NCBI GenBank assembly: GCA_963682175.1
Contig: OY821771.1
Span: 37,716,201-37,780,200 of the forward strand
Length of the DNA: 64,000 nt
Direction: 5' to 3'
From: Triglochin maritima
Lineage: Eukaryota; Streptophyta; Magnoliopsida; Alismatales; Juncaginaceae
Below are positions 11,956 to 23,452 of this stretch, piece after piece; the stretch's first letter is position 1; every line of letters starts with the position of its first letter. The notes under the pieces are model-generated. The model made no database searches. It saw only the letters and a program-made list of their open reading frames with translations, and had not been told where the DNA came from. The translations under genes and the position numbers were made by a program.

Positions 11956-12184
11956 GGAGGCGAAGCAATGTTTGAAACTTGTCTCTGTAGAAAATCAAAT
12001 TAAGCAATCTAGCTAAAATTATCTACTCCTACAAACATGCAATCTTGATGGAGTAGGCCTTTATGTGAGCTTTGCGGCTATAATTAAATTTAATTGTCCT
12101 AAGTATACGTAGCCGAATGCTGGATTCGAGCTAGGGCTGGGGGGGAAATAAATCTTACCATGTACATGAAAGATAATTTTAACG
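11956..12184. other. Right flank of the unit 1 deletion
   Basis: Matches 49825-50053 of unit 2, downstream of the germin-like gene promoter side. No gene is seen. It contains a repeated TGATGGAGT-type word in unit 2 (49818 and 49916), one copy of which lies at the deletion edge. Confidence 0.7.
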
Positions 12185-12328
12185 AAAAATGTAATAACTT
12201 AATCTAAGCACCCTGATTAAACTAAACTAAACCAATTAACCTAATTAAACCTTGATTAGTGAAGGATGAGGTGGCTTGTTTTGATTTGAAGTTTAAGAGG
12301 TGGATTGAAGATAAACTTGGATGTTACT

Positions 12329-12336
12329 ATAAATAG
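12329..12336 (+). promoter_or_regulatory. TATA box of the chromovirus LTR
   Basis: TATAAATA, followed about 30 bp later by the likely transcription start. The same sequence is in the 3' LTR near 18848, which would drive readout into the flanking DNA at 20613 onward. Confidence 0.6.
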
Positions 12337-12609
12337 AGGTGTAGGGTTAATTAAAACGTTTCTTCACTTGTGTTCAGTTCAGAGAGTGTGTGAGAGGCGA
12401 AATTGGTGAAGAAGAAGAAGGAGAGAAGAAGAAGAGGAGAAGAAGGTCAAGTGTTGGGTTGAGGTTGCCAAAGCTAGGGAGGCTTCTTCAACCGTCAAAA
12501 AGGTATGCCAAATCTTCAATATAACTCACTTGTGCCTTGTGAGTGTTGGGGATCGACGTTGGTGTCGAATTCCCCGTCGGAATTCAACCAATTCAGAGGT
12601 TGAAGACGA

Positions 12610-13310
12610 CGATCGGTCGACCGGTGCCTGTGGGCAGTCGACCGATCCTATTATTATATTGATGTTTACCCGCGAACGGTCGAACGATGTCGTTAGACGG
12701 TCGACCGTTATGCCAGATTTGTGCGGGAAAAAGGGGATATGCTGTTATCGGTCGAACGGGACCACTTAGCTGGTCGACCGAATAACGATGAGAATGGGTC
12801 GGTTGGGGATTTTGACTTATTAAACGGTCGAACGTCCTTTACCTTGTTCGACCGATCCATTCGATGCTAAGTCGGTTGGGAGCTTTGACCATCAAAACGG
12901 TCGACCGCTCTTTAACTCTCGGTCGACCGACTGAGCATTTAATTAAGCGGTAGAGTGCTTGTGTTGTTTCGGTCGAACTGTATTTCAGTTCCGGTCGACC
13001 GAACGAGACTTGGGCAAAATATTGAAATCCCTGTTATCGGTCGAACGGCCCCTTGGTTCGACCGGTCGGATATATATATTATATAAAATTGTATAGCGTA
13101 GACCTTCCAAACGGTCGACCGCTAGATGACTTTTGTTCGACCGATTGGTCGGTAATTCGGTTGGCGTGGTTCGACCGGTAGAATTGTTTGTACAGTACTG
13201 TGTACTGTGTGGGGGACCGGTCGACCGGTGTGCTTGTAGCGGTCGACCGATCTGCCGCAGGTTGGTGGATTTATCCACACGCGATCCGTCGATGTCAGGT
13301 CGACTACCGG
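12610..13310. repeat. Array of GTCGAC-centred palindromes inside the LTR
   Basis: About 20 short motifs of the form CGGTCGACCG or its variant CGGTCGAACG / GTTCGACCG, spaced irregularly by 10-60 bp, in both orientations because the motif is near self-complementary. The array lies downstream of the TATA box, so it would be in the transcribed leader. It is repeated in the 3' LTR (19129-19829). Function unknown. Confidence 0.85.
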
Positions 13311-14384
13311 CTCCGAGGCGACGGTTGATTACCGGCTTTGAGAGCTACGGATTTCACCTTCGACGAAGGCGTATTATTGTACTACCTTTTTCCTCTCTTA
13401 CCGAGCGGGGTGTGAGGGATGTGTACCGTAAACCTTGGGCAGTTTGCGAGGGTTTAGCGGTAGGCCGAGGATTTTCCGGCAGGGTGCGCGCTAGGCGACT
13501 CTTGGGGGAGCAGTGGCTGTCGTCTGACCCGAGTTGTGTATTCGGCGGGCTGACTCGCTCTTTGGGTGCGGCGTGTACCGGGGGTTCCTTCCTGCACTTT
13601 TTGGGGAGCAGTGGTGTCGACTGACCCTTGTGAGGCAGCGGTGGACTGACTTGACCCTAGTGGCAGGAGTGGTTCAGTGCCGCGGAGGCGGTGAGGGCAT
13701 TATTGTGGGCCCGAGGCGGATGATCATGTGCATAGCATTGCATTGTCTTTAATTCCTTTTTATATTTTTAGGAGGTTTGGTATACGGGGTTCCTGCAGGG
13801 AACTCAGGCATGTTTGTTGTTTGCATTTCAGGTAGCGAGCAGGGTTAGAGTTTGAGGTGGTGACCGAGGACGGTGCCCCCGAGATCAGATCCTGTAGTTG
13901 TCAGTCTTTTCCTTTTGAGGTGATTACATATTGTATAGCTTTTGTCGTAATCACAGTCAGTTTGTATATTTGACTTCCACGTGGATCATATTTATATTAT
14001 ATATGTTGGTTTGTTTCCCGTGACGTGCCCAGTGTTGACCGTTGACGGTCTTTATTATTGTTTAAATTTTCCGCTATTTTCGGGTACGTTACAATTTGGT
14101 ATCAGAGCGTTGATCTCGGCGTACTTGTCCAAAGAAACCACCTTTGAGTTAGGAGTTAGGTCTAGAGGATCATGCATGCACAGATTATATTGATATTGTC
14201 TTGTTTCCTTTGGCAGATGCCTCCTAGACGGGGGAAGGTGGTTGCCCATACTCGCGGTGAGAGTGAGACTGCGAGGGATGAGGCTTGGGAGGATGAGCGT
14301 CGGACGTTGTTCGATACGGTCGGACGCCTGACAGAGATGCTACAGCAGCAGACGGCATAGACTGGGCAGACGGGGACTGGTGCT

Positions 14385-17300
14385 ATGCATGACCGGTTTA
14401 TGCGCCAACATCCGCCTACCTTTCTGGGGCAGTACGACGCAGAGGCTGCGGAGGAGTGGATCTTCACGATGCAGAAGATCTTCAGTGCTATTGGTTGTCC
14501 TCCAGAGGCGAGAGTGGGCCTGGCTACATATGTTTTGGGCGGTGCTGCGTCCAACTGGTGGAGGTCCACATCTGCAGTAGTGTTTGCGGACAGAGATGAT
14601 ATAGCCTGGGAGGAGTTCGTTGGCGAGTTCAACGAGCAGTATTTTCCGCAGCATGTCCAGGATGCGAAGAGGGAGGAGTTTCTGAGTCTTCAGCAGGGAG
14701 ACATGACCTTGGCAGGCTACATCGGGAAGTTCAACGCCCTTGAGCGTTACTGTCCCGAGATGTATGTCACACAGGAGCAGAGGGCTGGGAAGTTCGTCCG
14801 GGGGCTCCGGAAGCAGTTGAGGACGAAGGTGCTGACACACATGCCGAGCACGTTGGCCGATGCAGTGAAGAGTGCCTCTGTTCTTGATCGTGACTACAGG
14901 GAGAACTACCAGGATGAGAGGAGGCCATCAGGTAGGTTCTCTGGGAGGCCAGGAGGTCAGACTGGAGGGAATCCGGGCAAGAGGCCCCGATACGAGGGAG
15001 CAGGAGTTGCAGTACCACGACCTGAGCCTTGTGGTACTTGTGGGAGGTTTCACTCCGGGCCGTGCTTCGCCCCCGGAGCATGTCATGGTTGTGGCCAGAT
15101 GGGTCACTTTATCAGGAGCTGTCCGAGCCGAGGAGCTGGACCGAGCAGACCACCGGGTTTACCCGCACCAGGCAGAGGAGGAGGCGGAGGTAGACCACCT
15201 TTCAGACCACAGCAGGGGCAGCGCACTGGCAGAGTTTTCACCATCCAGGCAGAGGAGGCTCGGGATGGAGGCGCTGTCGTGGAAGGTACCCTTCTTGTCG
15301 CAGGTTCAGTAGCTAGGGTGTTATTTGATTGTGGCGCGACACACTCGTTCATCTCAGAGCGATTTGCGGGAGTGTTGGGCTGTACCCTTGCGATGTTGAC
15401 TGCCACGTTGGAGGTCAGCACACCCCTGGGTCTGGTGGGCACTGTGGGGAGATTTGTCCCCGGCGCCACGGTTGTTTCGGGAGATCAGGAGTTTCCGGCA
15501 GACCTGGTCTTGCTACCGATGGAGGACTTTGATGTCATACTTGGGATGGATTGGCTGTCCCAATATGATGTTCGAGTCTTGTGCCGTGAGAAGAAGATTT
15601 TGATCCCGAGGAAGGGTTTGCCTGATATTCTGATTAGAGGGATCAGAAGCAGAGGGGGTCGCATTATTGTATCTGCTGTGAGAGCTCAGAGACTGTTACA
15701 GCAGGGATGTGCAGCATTTCTGGCGACGCTTGTGGTTGCGGAGGCAGAGTCCCAGAGGCTAGAGGACATTGAGGTGGTGCAGGAGTTCGCGGATGTTTTT
15801 CCAGCGGAGATTCCAGGTTTACCACCACACCGAGAGTTGGAGTTCGGCATTGAGTTGGTAGCTGGCACTACACCACAGTCGAAGGCTCCATACCGGATGG
15901 CACCTGCTGAGTTGACAGAGTTGAAGAAGCAGTTGCAGGAGTTGATGGACTCTGGATTTATCAGACCGAGCGTCTCGCCTTGGGGTGCACCAGTTTTGTT
16001 TGTGAAGAAGAAGGACGGATCCTTGAGGATGTGCATAGACTACAGGATGCTGAACCAGGTGACGGTGAAGAATAGGTATCCCTTACCTAGGATTGAGGAT
16101 CTCTTTGACCAGCTGCAGTCAGCGAAGGTTTTCTCGAAGATTGACCTGCGTTCAGGATATCACCAGTTGAGGATCCGAGATGAGGACATCCAGAAGACAG
16201 CCTTCAGGACGAGATATGGACACTATGAGTTCTTGGTGATGCCATTTGGATTGACGAATGCTCCGGCAGCATTCATGGATCTGATGCACCGGACGTTCAG
16301 GCAGTATATTGATATATTCGTGATTGTCTTCGTGGATGACATTCTGATCTATTCATCAGATGTGGAGCAGCACAGAGAGCATTTGAGGATTGTACTCAGC
16401 ATCTTGAGAGCTCAGCAGTTATATGCTAAGTTCTCAAAGTGCGAGTTTTGGCTGGACAGAGTGGCATTCCTCGGACACATTGTATCGGCAGAGGGGATAT
16501 CAGTGGATCCGGCGAAGGTGGAGGCAGTGACACAGTGGAGGACCCCTACGAGCGTGACGGAGATTAGGAGCTTTGTTGGACTGGCGGGTTATTACCGTCG
16601 CTTCATCAAAGACTTCTCGAGATTGGCAGCACCACTGACGGCTCTGACGCAGAAGGGAGTCACTTTTGTTTGGTCGCAGAAGTGCGAGGACAGCTTTCAG
16701 GAGCTGAAGAGACTGTTGACCACAGCACCAGTTTTATCATTGCCGAGTGGCACGGGTGGATTCGTGATTTATAGCGACGCTTCAGGTGTTGGCTTAGGAT
16801 GTGTACTTATGCAGCACGGGAGGGTGACCGCGTACACATCCAGACAGCTGAAGGTCCATGAGAGGAATTACCCGACACATGATTTGGAGTTAGCAGCAGT
16901 GGTTCACGCACTGAAGACCTGGAGACACTATCTTTATGGCGAGCAGTTCGAGGTGTTTACAGATCATCAGAGTCTGAAGTACCTGTTCTCGCAGAAGGAG
17001 CTGAATATGAGGCAGCGCAGATGGCTTGAGTTCATTAAGGACTATGACTTCACTATCTCTTACCATCCGGGGAAGGCGAACACGGTTGCAGACGCTTTGA
17101 GCCGGAAGGTGGAGGTATCAGTAGCAGGCCTATGTATTCAGGAGTGGAGACTGCTAGAGTCCTTGGCAGAGTGGAGGCAATTTGCTGATAGCTCTGAGGG
17201 CGCAGTGATTGCAGGATTGAGAGTAGAGCCTCAGACAGTATCAGTAGTGATTCATGCTCAGACTACAGATGAGGAGTTGAGCAGTTTGTTACAGTTAGCT

Positions 17301-18659
17301 GCCAGAGATGGGTCAGACTTCAGAGTTGGAGTGGATGGAGGTCTGAGATTCAGAGACCGTATCTGGGTGCCGAAGACAGAGGACCTGAGACATGATATCA
17401 TGGAGGATGCACACAGATCGAGATATTCCATTCATCCAGGGAGCACCAAGATGTACAAAGATCTGCAGCGGAACTTCTGGTGGCGAGGTATGAAGAAAGA
17501 CGTTGCAGACTTCGTATCGAGGTGTTTGGTCTGTCAGCAGGTGAAGATCGAGCACCAGAGACCAGCAGGGCAGATGCAGAGGATTGAGTTGCCCGAGTGG
17601 AAGTGGGAGCACGTGACGATGGATTTTGTTACGGGGCTACCGAAGACACGGAGATTCCACGATGCGATTTGGGTTATAGTCGATCGACTGACCAAGTCGG
17701 CGCATTTTTTAGCTATTAAGACCACTCTTGCTCTGGAGGGTCTAGCTAAGTTATATATTGAGGAGATTGTCAGACTTCATGGCGTGCCGGTCAGTATCAT
17801 TTCAGATAGAGATCCCAGATTCACTTCGAGATTTTGGGAGAGTCTACACAGAGCACTGGGGACATGTCTGAAGTTTAGCACAGCTTTCCACCCACAGACA
17901 GATGGCCAGTCAGAGCGGACGATACAGACATTGGAGGACATGCTGAGAGCGTGCACACTTGACTGGGCAGGGCATTGGGATGAGCATTTGCCGTTGATCG
18001 AGTTCGCCTACAACAACAGCTACCACTCGAGTATTGGGATGACACCCTATGAGGCATTATACGGGAGACCGTGTAGATCGCCGGTATGTTGGAGTGATGT
18101 GGGCGAGAGACATCTAGTTGGACCTGACATTATTCAGTTGTATTCAGAAAAGGTCGACGTGATTCGGAGACGACTAGCTACGGCGCAGAGCAGGCAGAAG
18201 AGTTATGCTGATACGCGGAGACGTGAGCTGACTTTTGATGTAGGAGATCATGTCTTCCTGAAGATCTCGCCTTCCAGAGGGGTGATGAGATTCGGGAAGA
18301 AGGGGAAGCTGAGTCCGAGGTATGTCGGACCTTTTGAGATATTGGATCGGGTCGGTGAGGTGGCATATAGGATTGCACTACCACCACAGTTTGCAGGACT
18401 TCACAACGTCTTCCATGTTTCTATGTTGAGGAAGTACGTGGCCGATCCAGCTCATGTGATAGAGATATCAGTACCGGAGATCCAGCAGGATTTGTCATTA
18501 GATGAGAGACCAGTTGAGATTGTGGATCAGATGGTACATCAGCTCAGGAGGAGAGCGATTCCGATGGTGAAGGTCAGGTGGCAGCATCACACTGACAGAG
18601 AGGGTACCTGGGAGATTGAGGAGGATGTCAGGAAGCAATATCCAGAGTTATTTCGGTAA
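14385..18659 (+). CDS. Chromovirus Gag-Pol polyprotein (N-terminus cut off by an amber stop)
   Basis: Frame of 1424 codons. In order: Gag; CCHC zinc knuckle [14 protein letters not shown] (residues 233-246); aspartic protease with FDCGATHSF (D315); reverse transcriptase with FVDD (D651, D652); RNase H starting at YSDASG (D798); integrase with an HH-CC zinc finger (from about 1017) and catalytic D1080, D1141, E1177 in exact D(60)D(35)E spacing; chromodomain-like C-terminus (about 1370-1424). A better start is the ATG at 14217 (MPPRRGK), in the same frame and 109 bases after the PBS, but a TAG at 14358-14360 interrupts that frame after 47 codons. The downstream ATG at 14385 would give a Gag lacking its N-terminus. 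The rest is uninterrupted, so the stop is probably recent, or is read through. Confidence 0.92.
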   Translation: MHDRFMRQHPPTFLGQYDAEAAEEWIFTMQKIFSAIGCPPEARVGLATYVLGGAASNWWRSTSAVVFADRDDIAWEEFVGEFNEQYFPQHVQDAKREEFLSLQQGDMTLAGYIGKFNALERYCPEMYVTQEQRAGKFVRGLRKQLRTKVLTHMPSTLADAVKSASVLDRDYRENYQDERRPSGRFSGRPGGQTGGNPGKRPRYEGAGVAVPRPEPCGTCGRFHSGPCFAPGACHGCGQMGHFIRSCPSRGAGPSRPPGLPAPGRGGGGGRPPFRPQQGQRTGRVFTIQAEEARDGGAVVEGTLLVAGSVARVLFDCGATHSFISERFAGVLGCTLAMLTATLEVSTPLGLVGTVGRFVPGATVVSGDQEFPADLVLLPMEDFDVILGMDWLSQYDVRVLCREKKILIPRKGLPDILIRGIRSRGGRIIVSAVRAQRLLQQGCAAFLATLVVAEAESQRLEDIEVVQEFADVFPAEIPGLPPHRELEFGIELVAGTTPQSKAPYRMAPAELTELKKQLQELMDSGFIRPSVSPWGAPVLFVKKKDGSLRMCIDYRMLNQVTVKNRYPLPRIEDLFDQLQSAKVFSKIDLRSGYHQLRIRDEDIQKTAFRTRYGHYEFLVMPFGLTNAPAAFMDLMHRTFRQYIDIFVIVFVDDILIYSSDVEQHREHLRIVLSILRAQQLYAKFSKCEFWLDRVAFLGHIVSAEGISVDPAKVEAVTQWRTPTSVTEIRSFVGLAGYYRRFIKDFSRLAAPLTALTQKGVTFVWSQKCEDSFQELKRLLTTAPVLSLPSGTGGFVIYSDASGVGLGCVLMQHGRVTAYTSRQLKVHERNYPTHDLELAAVVHALKTWRHYLYGEQFEVFTDHQSLKYLFSQKELNMRQRRWLEFIKDYDFTISYHPGKANTVADALSRKVEVSVAGLCIQEWRLLESLAEWRQFADSSEGAVIAGLRVEPQTVSVVIHAQTTDEELSSLLQLAARDGSDFRVGVDGGLRFRDRIWVPKTEDLRHDIMEDAHRSRYSIHPGSTKMYKDLQRNFWWRGMKKDVADFVSRCLVCQQVKIEHQRPAGQMQRIELPEWKWEHVTMDFVTGLPKTRRFHDAIWVIVDRLTKSAHFLAIKTTLALEGLAKLYIEEIVRLHGVPVSIISDRDPRFTSRFWESLHRALGTCLKFSTAFHPQTDGQSERTIQTLEDMLRACTLDWAGHWDEHLPLIEFAYNNSYHSSIGMTPYEALYGRPCRSPVCWSDVGERHLVGPDIIQLYSEKVDVIRRRLATAQSRQKSYADTRRRELTFDVGDHVFLKISPSRGVMRFGKKGKLSPRYVGPFEILDRVGEVAYRIALPPQFAGLHNVFHVSMLRKYVADPAHVIEISVPEIQQDLSLDERPVEIVDQMVHQLRRRAIPMVKVRWQHHTDREGTWEIEEDVRKQYPELFR

Positions 18660-18695
18660 GTCAGTTGTTTCGAATTTCGCGGACGAAATTCTTTT

Positions 18696-18706
18696 AAGGA
18701 GGGTAG
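18696..18706 (+). other. Polypurine tract of the chromovirus
   Basis: AAGGAGGGTAG just before the 3' LTR, the plus-strand primer site, at the expected position 2-3 bases upstream of the LTR. Confidence 0.75.
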
Positions 18707-18708
18707 AT

Positions 18709-20612
18709 TGTAATAACTTAATCTAAGCACCCTGATTAAACTAAACTAAACCAATTAACCTAATTAAACCTTGATTAGTGAAGGATGAGGTGGCTTGTTT
18801 TGATTTGAAGTTTAAGAGGTGGATTGAAGATAAACTTGGATGTTACTATAAATAGAGGTGTAGGGTTAATTAAAACGTTTCTTCACTTGTGTTCAATTCA
18901 GAGAGTGTGTGAGAGGCGAAATTGGTGAAGAAGAAGAAGGAGAGAAGAAGAAGAGGAGAAGAAGGTCAAGTGTTGGGTTGAGGTTGCCAAAGCTAGGGAG
19001 GCTTCTTCAACCGTCAAAAAGGTATGCCAAATCTTCAATATAACTCACTTGTGCCTTGTGAGTGTTGGGGATCGACGTTGGTGTTGAATTCCCCGTCGGA
19101 ATTCAACCAATTCAGAGGTTGAAGACGACGATCGGTCGACCGGTGCCTGTGGGCAGTCGACCGATCCTATTATTATATTGATGTTTACCCGCGAACGGTC
19201 GAACGATGTCGTTAGACGGTCGACCGTTATGCCAGATTTGTGCGGGAAAAAGGGGATATGCTGTTATCGGTCGAACGGGACCACTTAGCCGGTCGACCGA
19301 ATAACGATGAGAATGGGTCGGTTGGGGATTTTGACTTATTAAACGGTCGAACGTCCTTTACCTTGTTCGACCGATCCATTCGATGCTAAGTCGGTTGGGA
19401 GCTTTGACCATCAAAACGGTCGACCGCTCTTTAACTCTCGGTCGACCGACTGAGCATTTAATTAAGCGGTAGAGTGCTTGTGTTGTTTCGGTCGAACTGT
19501 ATTTCAGTTCCGGTCGACCGAACGAGACTTGGGCAAAATATTGAAATCCCTGTTATCGGTCGAACGGCCCCTTGGTTCGACCGGTCGGATATATATATTA
19601 TATAAAATTGTATAGCGTAGACCTTCCAAACGGTCGACCTCTAGATGACTTTTGTTCGACCGATTGGTCGGTAATTCGGTTGGCGTGGTTCGACCGGTAG
19701 AATTGTTTGTACAGTACTGTGTACTGTGTGGGGGACCGGTCAACCGGTGTGCTTGTAGCGGTCGACCGATCTGCCGCAGGTTGGTGGATTTATCCACACG
19801 CGATCCGTCGATGTCAGGTCGACTACCGGCTCCGAGGCGACGGTTGATTACCGGCTTTGAGAGCTACGGATTTCACCTTCGACGAAGGCGTATTATTGTA
19901 CTACCTTTTTCCTCTCTTACCGAGCGGGGTGTGAGGGATGTGTACCGTAAACCTTGGGCAGTTTGCGAGGGTTTAGCGGTAGGCCGAGGATTTTCCGGCA
20001 GGGTGCGCGCTAGGCGACTCTTGGGGGAGCAGTGGCTATCGTCTGACCCGAGTTGTGTATTCGGCGGGCTGACTCGCTCTTTGGGTGCGGCGTGTACCGG
20101 GGGTTCCTTCCTGCACTTTTTGGGGAGCAGTGGTGTCGACTGACCCTTGTGAGGCAGCGGTGGACTGACTTGACCCTAGTGGCAGGAGTGGTTCAGTGCC
20201 GCGGAGGCGGTGAGGGCATTATTGTGGGCCCGAGGCGGATGATCATGTGCATAGCATTGCATTGTCTTTAATTCCTTTTTATATTTTTAGGAGGTTTGGT
20301 ATACGGGGTTCCTGCAGGGAACTCAGGCATGTTTGTTGTTTGCATTTCAGGTAGCGAGCAGGGTTAGAGTTTGAGGTGGTGACCGAGGACGGTGCCCCCG
20401 AGATCAGATCCTGTAGTTGTCAGTCTTTTCCTTTTGAGGTGATTACATATTGTATAGCTTTTGTCGTAATCACAGTCAGTTTGTATATTTGACTTCCACG
20501 TGGATCATATTTATATTATATATGTTGGTTTGTTTCCCGTGACGTGCCCAGTGTTGACCGTTGACGGTCTTTATTATTGTTTAAATTTTCCGCTATTTTC
20601 GGGTACGTTACA
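18709..20612 (+). repeat. 3' LTR of the chromovirus (1904 bp)
   Basis: Differs from the 5' LTR at six positions by my reading (18896, 19084, 19290, 19640, about 19742 and about 20038), with no indels. Several differences are C/T or G/A changes, some within the CG-rich palindromes, as expected from deamination of methylated CpG. Confidence 0.95.
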
Positions 20613-20694
20613 AAAAACGTTGTTCTATGCTCACAGATTCTCCACACCATCTCTCTTGGCGTGTAAAATCTCTGAAGAATCACGAATTCGCACT

Positions 20695-20850
20695 TTATAG
20701 ATGCCCCAGAAGTAACAATTTAAACTATTATATCCAAATCAAAAGATTATCGTAGTGGATGATCCATCCACATCTTATAGATGCCCCAGAAGTAACAATT
20801 TACACTATTATATCCAAATTAAAAGATTATCGTAGTGGATGATCCATCAA
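20695..20850. repeat. Direct repeat, 80 bp period, two copies (unit 1; unit 2 at 50136-50291)
   Basis: TTATAGATGCCCCAGAAGTA and the following 55 bases, through GATTATCGTAGTGGATGATC, occur twice in tandem with a few differences. It lies between the chromovirus insertion site and the Harbinger-derived element. No coding content is seen. Confidence 0.85.
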
Positions 20851-21205
20851 CATCCACTTTATTTACTGGCCTTAAATGTCAAAAAGAGACCTCTATATAG
20901 GATAATGGTGCATGCAAGGGTGCTAATCAAGCGAAAATGGTTCACTTTTCAGGCTAACTACAATTTGAGTTCATTTATTTTTTATTTTTTTTAGTTAGTT
21001 CATCTGAGTTCCATATTCCAGAATGAAGCTAAGCTAAATTATGGATATGCGTGGTTAAAAGATATTGTAGAAATTACAAGACTCCAGCGTCAACTTAAAT
21101 TGAAACCTAACATGTGACTCATTAATCTAGGTTTGCACAAGTATAGAAAACTTCGAAAGCAAATATAAGGTTTAATAATAATATGAATCATGATGAGAAG
21201 ACTAA

Positions 21206-22801
21206 GAGCACCCTTCACGTGTGTTCTTTTTCGGGCGCCCTGCTCGGGCGCTCGAGCTGCCCACCCTTAACGGGAGGGCAGTTCCTGGGCAGGGGGCCAG
21301 GGTGCTTTTTCGGGCGCCCATCTGCCCGGAAAAGTGCCCCAGGCACCTGATCCGGGGGCACGTGGCCCCCCGGATTGGTTTAAAAAAAATTGTTTTTTTG
21401 TGTGTTTTTGTTTTAAAGAAAAAAGATTGTTTATATATAATTAGGTTAATGTATTAATTAGATAAATTGAAATTAAATTAAATTGGTTTTGAAAAAATAT
21501 TTTATGATTAATTTAATTATTTTGGATTTATTTAAATAAAACTAAAATTAAAAATTAAAAAAATCTTAAACAAAATAAGAATTCTAGTATAATATTCATA
21601 CACTTCGGAAACAAAATACAATACAAATACAGAATACGAAATACAACAGAAATAAGGAAAGGAAATGCAGTCCTCCTACGAATACGAAATTTAAACTACC
21701 ACAATACGGATAAACTACAACACATATTGATATTACAAATGAAAACATGAGCACCTACAGATATCCTTGTGATTTAACAAACTCCTTAAGTTCAGCAAGT
21801 ATTTCTTTATCGAATTCGTCATTGTTTTCCTTCTTTATCAGAGAAAATAGGACATCAAGTTTCTTGCTGTTGAGTTCCCTTTGGAACTTCTTCTCAGCAT
21901 CGATGTGTTTCCTTTCTATCAGTTCTTCGTAACGCAAGTATTTTTCCTCTCTCACTTTTGCGTTATATTCAATTTGTTTTCCCAGTTCTAACATATCGGG
22001 ATCAAGTTGCGCCTGAAATGGTTGTTTCCCCTTCTTTTTTTAGCTTTTTTAACACCGTCAGGACGAGGACATGGTTCGAACACCATTTCATCTGTTGACG
22101 GTGTTGCATGACTCCCATCGTCATCAGTGTTTTTTCTTTTCCCACTACTCAAACTCCCTAGACTTTCTTCAGCGACGTCTCCGGTAAGAAGTCTAAGCGC
22201 AACTGACTCCCATTTAGGGTACCTGCGTAACATAAGCCACACATGTATGTACTGAAATTTGGCATTGTGTGTTCGTTCGTAGATGGTGTGTGCATCATGG
22301 ATGACATCGTCCTCGTTGTAACCACTTCTCTTCCTCCGCACCGCCTGGTCAAAGCAACCGACCTATTGGTTCACAGACGGCGATGTACGCCGCCATCGTC
22401 CTTTCAATGATTCATCGTTATTTAAGTTTAGTATTTAATGATGTATTTTTAGTTTTAGTTTTTAAATTTCAAGTTAATGTATTATGTAATGTGGTTTCTT
22501 AAATTTTAATAATAATTTTGTATTTATTAATTAACTGTTAATTAAAAACGAATGAATTGTTGATATTAAATAATTACGATAATGATTGTTAATATATTTT
22601 GTTGATTGTTGAAAGAGTTTTAGAGAGAAGAATAAAAATAATGACGTGACAACAAATACTGTAGCGTGACTGGGTGGATTGAGTAACAATTAAGGATTTT
22701 GTAGGGAGTTGATTTGTGCTGACGTGGCGGAGAGAGAAGCTGACGTGGCTGAGAGAAAAACCAAGGCACCGGAAACTACCTGGGCACTGTCAACGGTGCT
22801 C
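21206..22801 (-). mobile_element. PIF/Harbinger-derived non-autonomous element, unit 1
   Basis: Inverted termini GAGCACC (21206) and GGTGCTC (to 22801) are flanked by a TAA target duplication (21203-21205 and 22802-22804), the 3 bp signature of PIF/Harbinger. It carries an accessory ORF remnant on the minus strand and no transposase. The left subterminal part (21230-21385) is strikingly GC-rich with repeated GGGCGCCC words, in contrast to the AT-rich interior. It could move only with a transposase supplied elsewhere. Confidence 0.85.
21755..22341 (-). pseudogene. PIF/Harbinger accessory protein (ORF1, NAM-associated type), frameshifted
   Basis: Two overlapping minus-strand frames, 22341-21988 and 21994-21755, read as one protein interrupted by a frameshift near 22010-22025. 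The first contains SGYNEDDVIHDAHTIYE, then FQYIHVWLMLRRYPKW, and RPDGVKKAKKR. The second is a charged helical C-terminus (EEKYLRYEELIERKHIDAEK). This arrangement is typical of the plant Harbinger ORF1 protein (Myb/trihelix-like N-terminus plus NAM-associated C-terminus), often mis-annotated as glutathione S-transferase T3-like. The N-terminal DNA-binding part is missing. Confidence 0.75.
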
Positions 22802-22804
22802 TAA

Positions 22805-23452
22805 ATTAGAAAAGACAATCTGATGAGTCATGCATCTCCTAACCACCTGCAAGTGAGAGTACGAAAAGGTTGAAAATTATCCTACCTGCTCGGATAAAGA
22901 AACAATTAGTCTTTGACATTTTGTCTGAGATCGTAAGGTTCTAGTTTCTGGTTAATAGTTTTCTAAACCTACTCCCATGGGAACGGAAGCCGAAGGGATC
23001 ATGTTAGGGTTGTGACTTGTGAGTGAGACATAAACCATACGGTCAGAAAATCAGTCATCATGATCATAGATTCGTAGGTCAGAAGATTGAAACCTCTTCT
23101 TTTTGCAAATTCGGGAGGTGATACAGTCATCTCAACTGTCAAACAGAAAGGGACGGTTAAAGAAGATGTCCCTGTACTGGTCACCAACTCTCCATTTAAT
23201 AATATCGTAAAACTACTCAGGACTCCTAACTGGGGTTTAAAGGACTGACTCGGGGTGGTGCGGTGGGGGGATGTGGGTTTGATCATTATTCTCTTAATAA
23301 AACACATTGTAAAAAAAGATAATATCATAAGCTAATCAATTAGACATGGGTTTTACCAAAATTGTCATCATTTCATCTTTGAGTAAGGAAGATGACTAAT
23401 CGAGTCCTAGCAAAATGGCTTTGCAATTGACATATAATTATGGTTTTCTAAT
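22805..23452. other. Unassigned spacer (unit 1; unit 2 at 52246-52895)
   Basis: No gene is recognised. A 109-codon minus-strand open frame (22999-23328) has no recognisable domain and is not maintained at full length in unit 2, where small indels change its end. Confidence 0.5.

Larger units (their letters stand above)
12190..14093 (+). repeat. 5' LTR of the chromovirus (1904 bp)
   Basis: It has a TATA box, TATAAATA, at 12329-12336, so U3 is only about 140-170 bp and the remaining roughly 1.7 kb is R plus U5, transcribed as leader. A purine-rich GAAGAAG block (12407-12447) is followed by the palindrome array at 12610-13310. Open frames inside the LTR (up to 163 codons) occur identically in the other LTR and show no domain, so I do not call them genes. 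Confidence 0.95.
12190..20612 (+). mobile_element. Full-length Ty3/gypsy chromovirus (Tekay/Del type), 8423 bp
   Basis: LTRs of equal length (1904 bp) lie at 12190-14093 and 18709-20612, each starting TGTAATAACTT and ending GTTACA. AAAAA at 12185-12189 and 20613-20617 is the target duplication; unit 2 has the single AAAAA at 50054-50058 with both flanks joined. A PBS complementary to initiator tRNA-Met (TGGTATCAGAGC, 14097-14108) lies three bases after the 5' LTR. A polypurine tract (about 18696-18706) precedes the 3' LTR. One long gag-pol frame lies between. I counted six substitutions between the two LTRs, so insertion is recent. The order protease, RT, RNase H, integrase and the chromodomain-like C-terminus place it in the chromoviruses; Tekay is my best clade call. 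Confidence 0.95.

Noticed and set aside
13133..13624. 163-codon open frame in the 5' LTR, repeated at 19652-20143
   Set aside because: It lies wholly inside the LTR, is repeated only because the LTR is, has no recognisable domain, and overlaps the palindrome array. Not a gene.
14340..15469. Long minus-strand open frames across the gag region
   Set aside because: Shadows of the chromovirus gag-pol frame, with no domain of their own.
22999..23328. 109-codon minus-strand frame as a gene
   Set aside because: No domain, and small indels in unit 2 shorten and change its end. No evidence of constraint.
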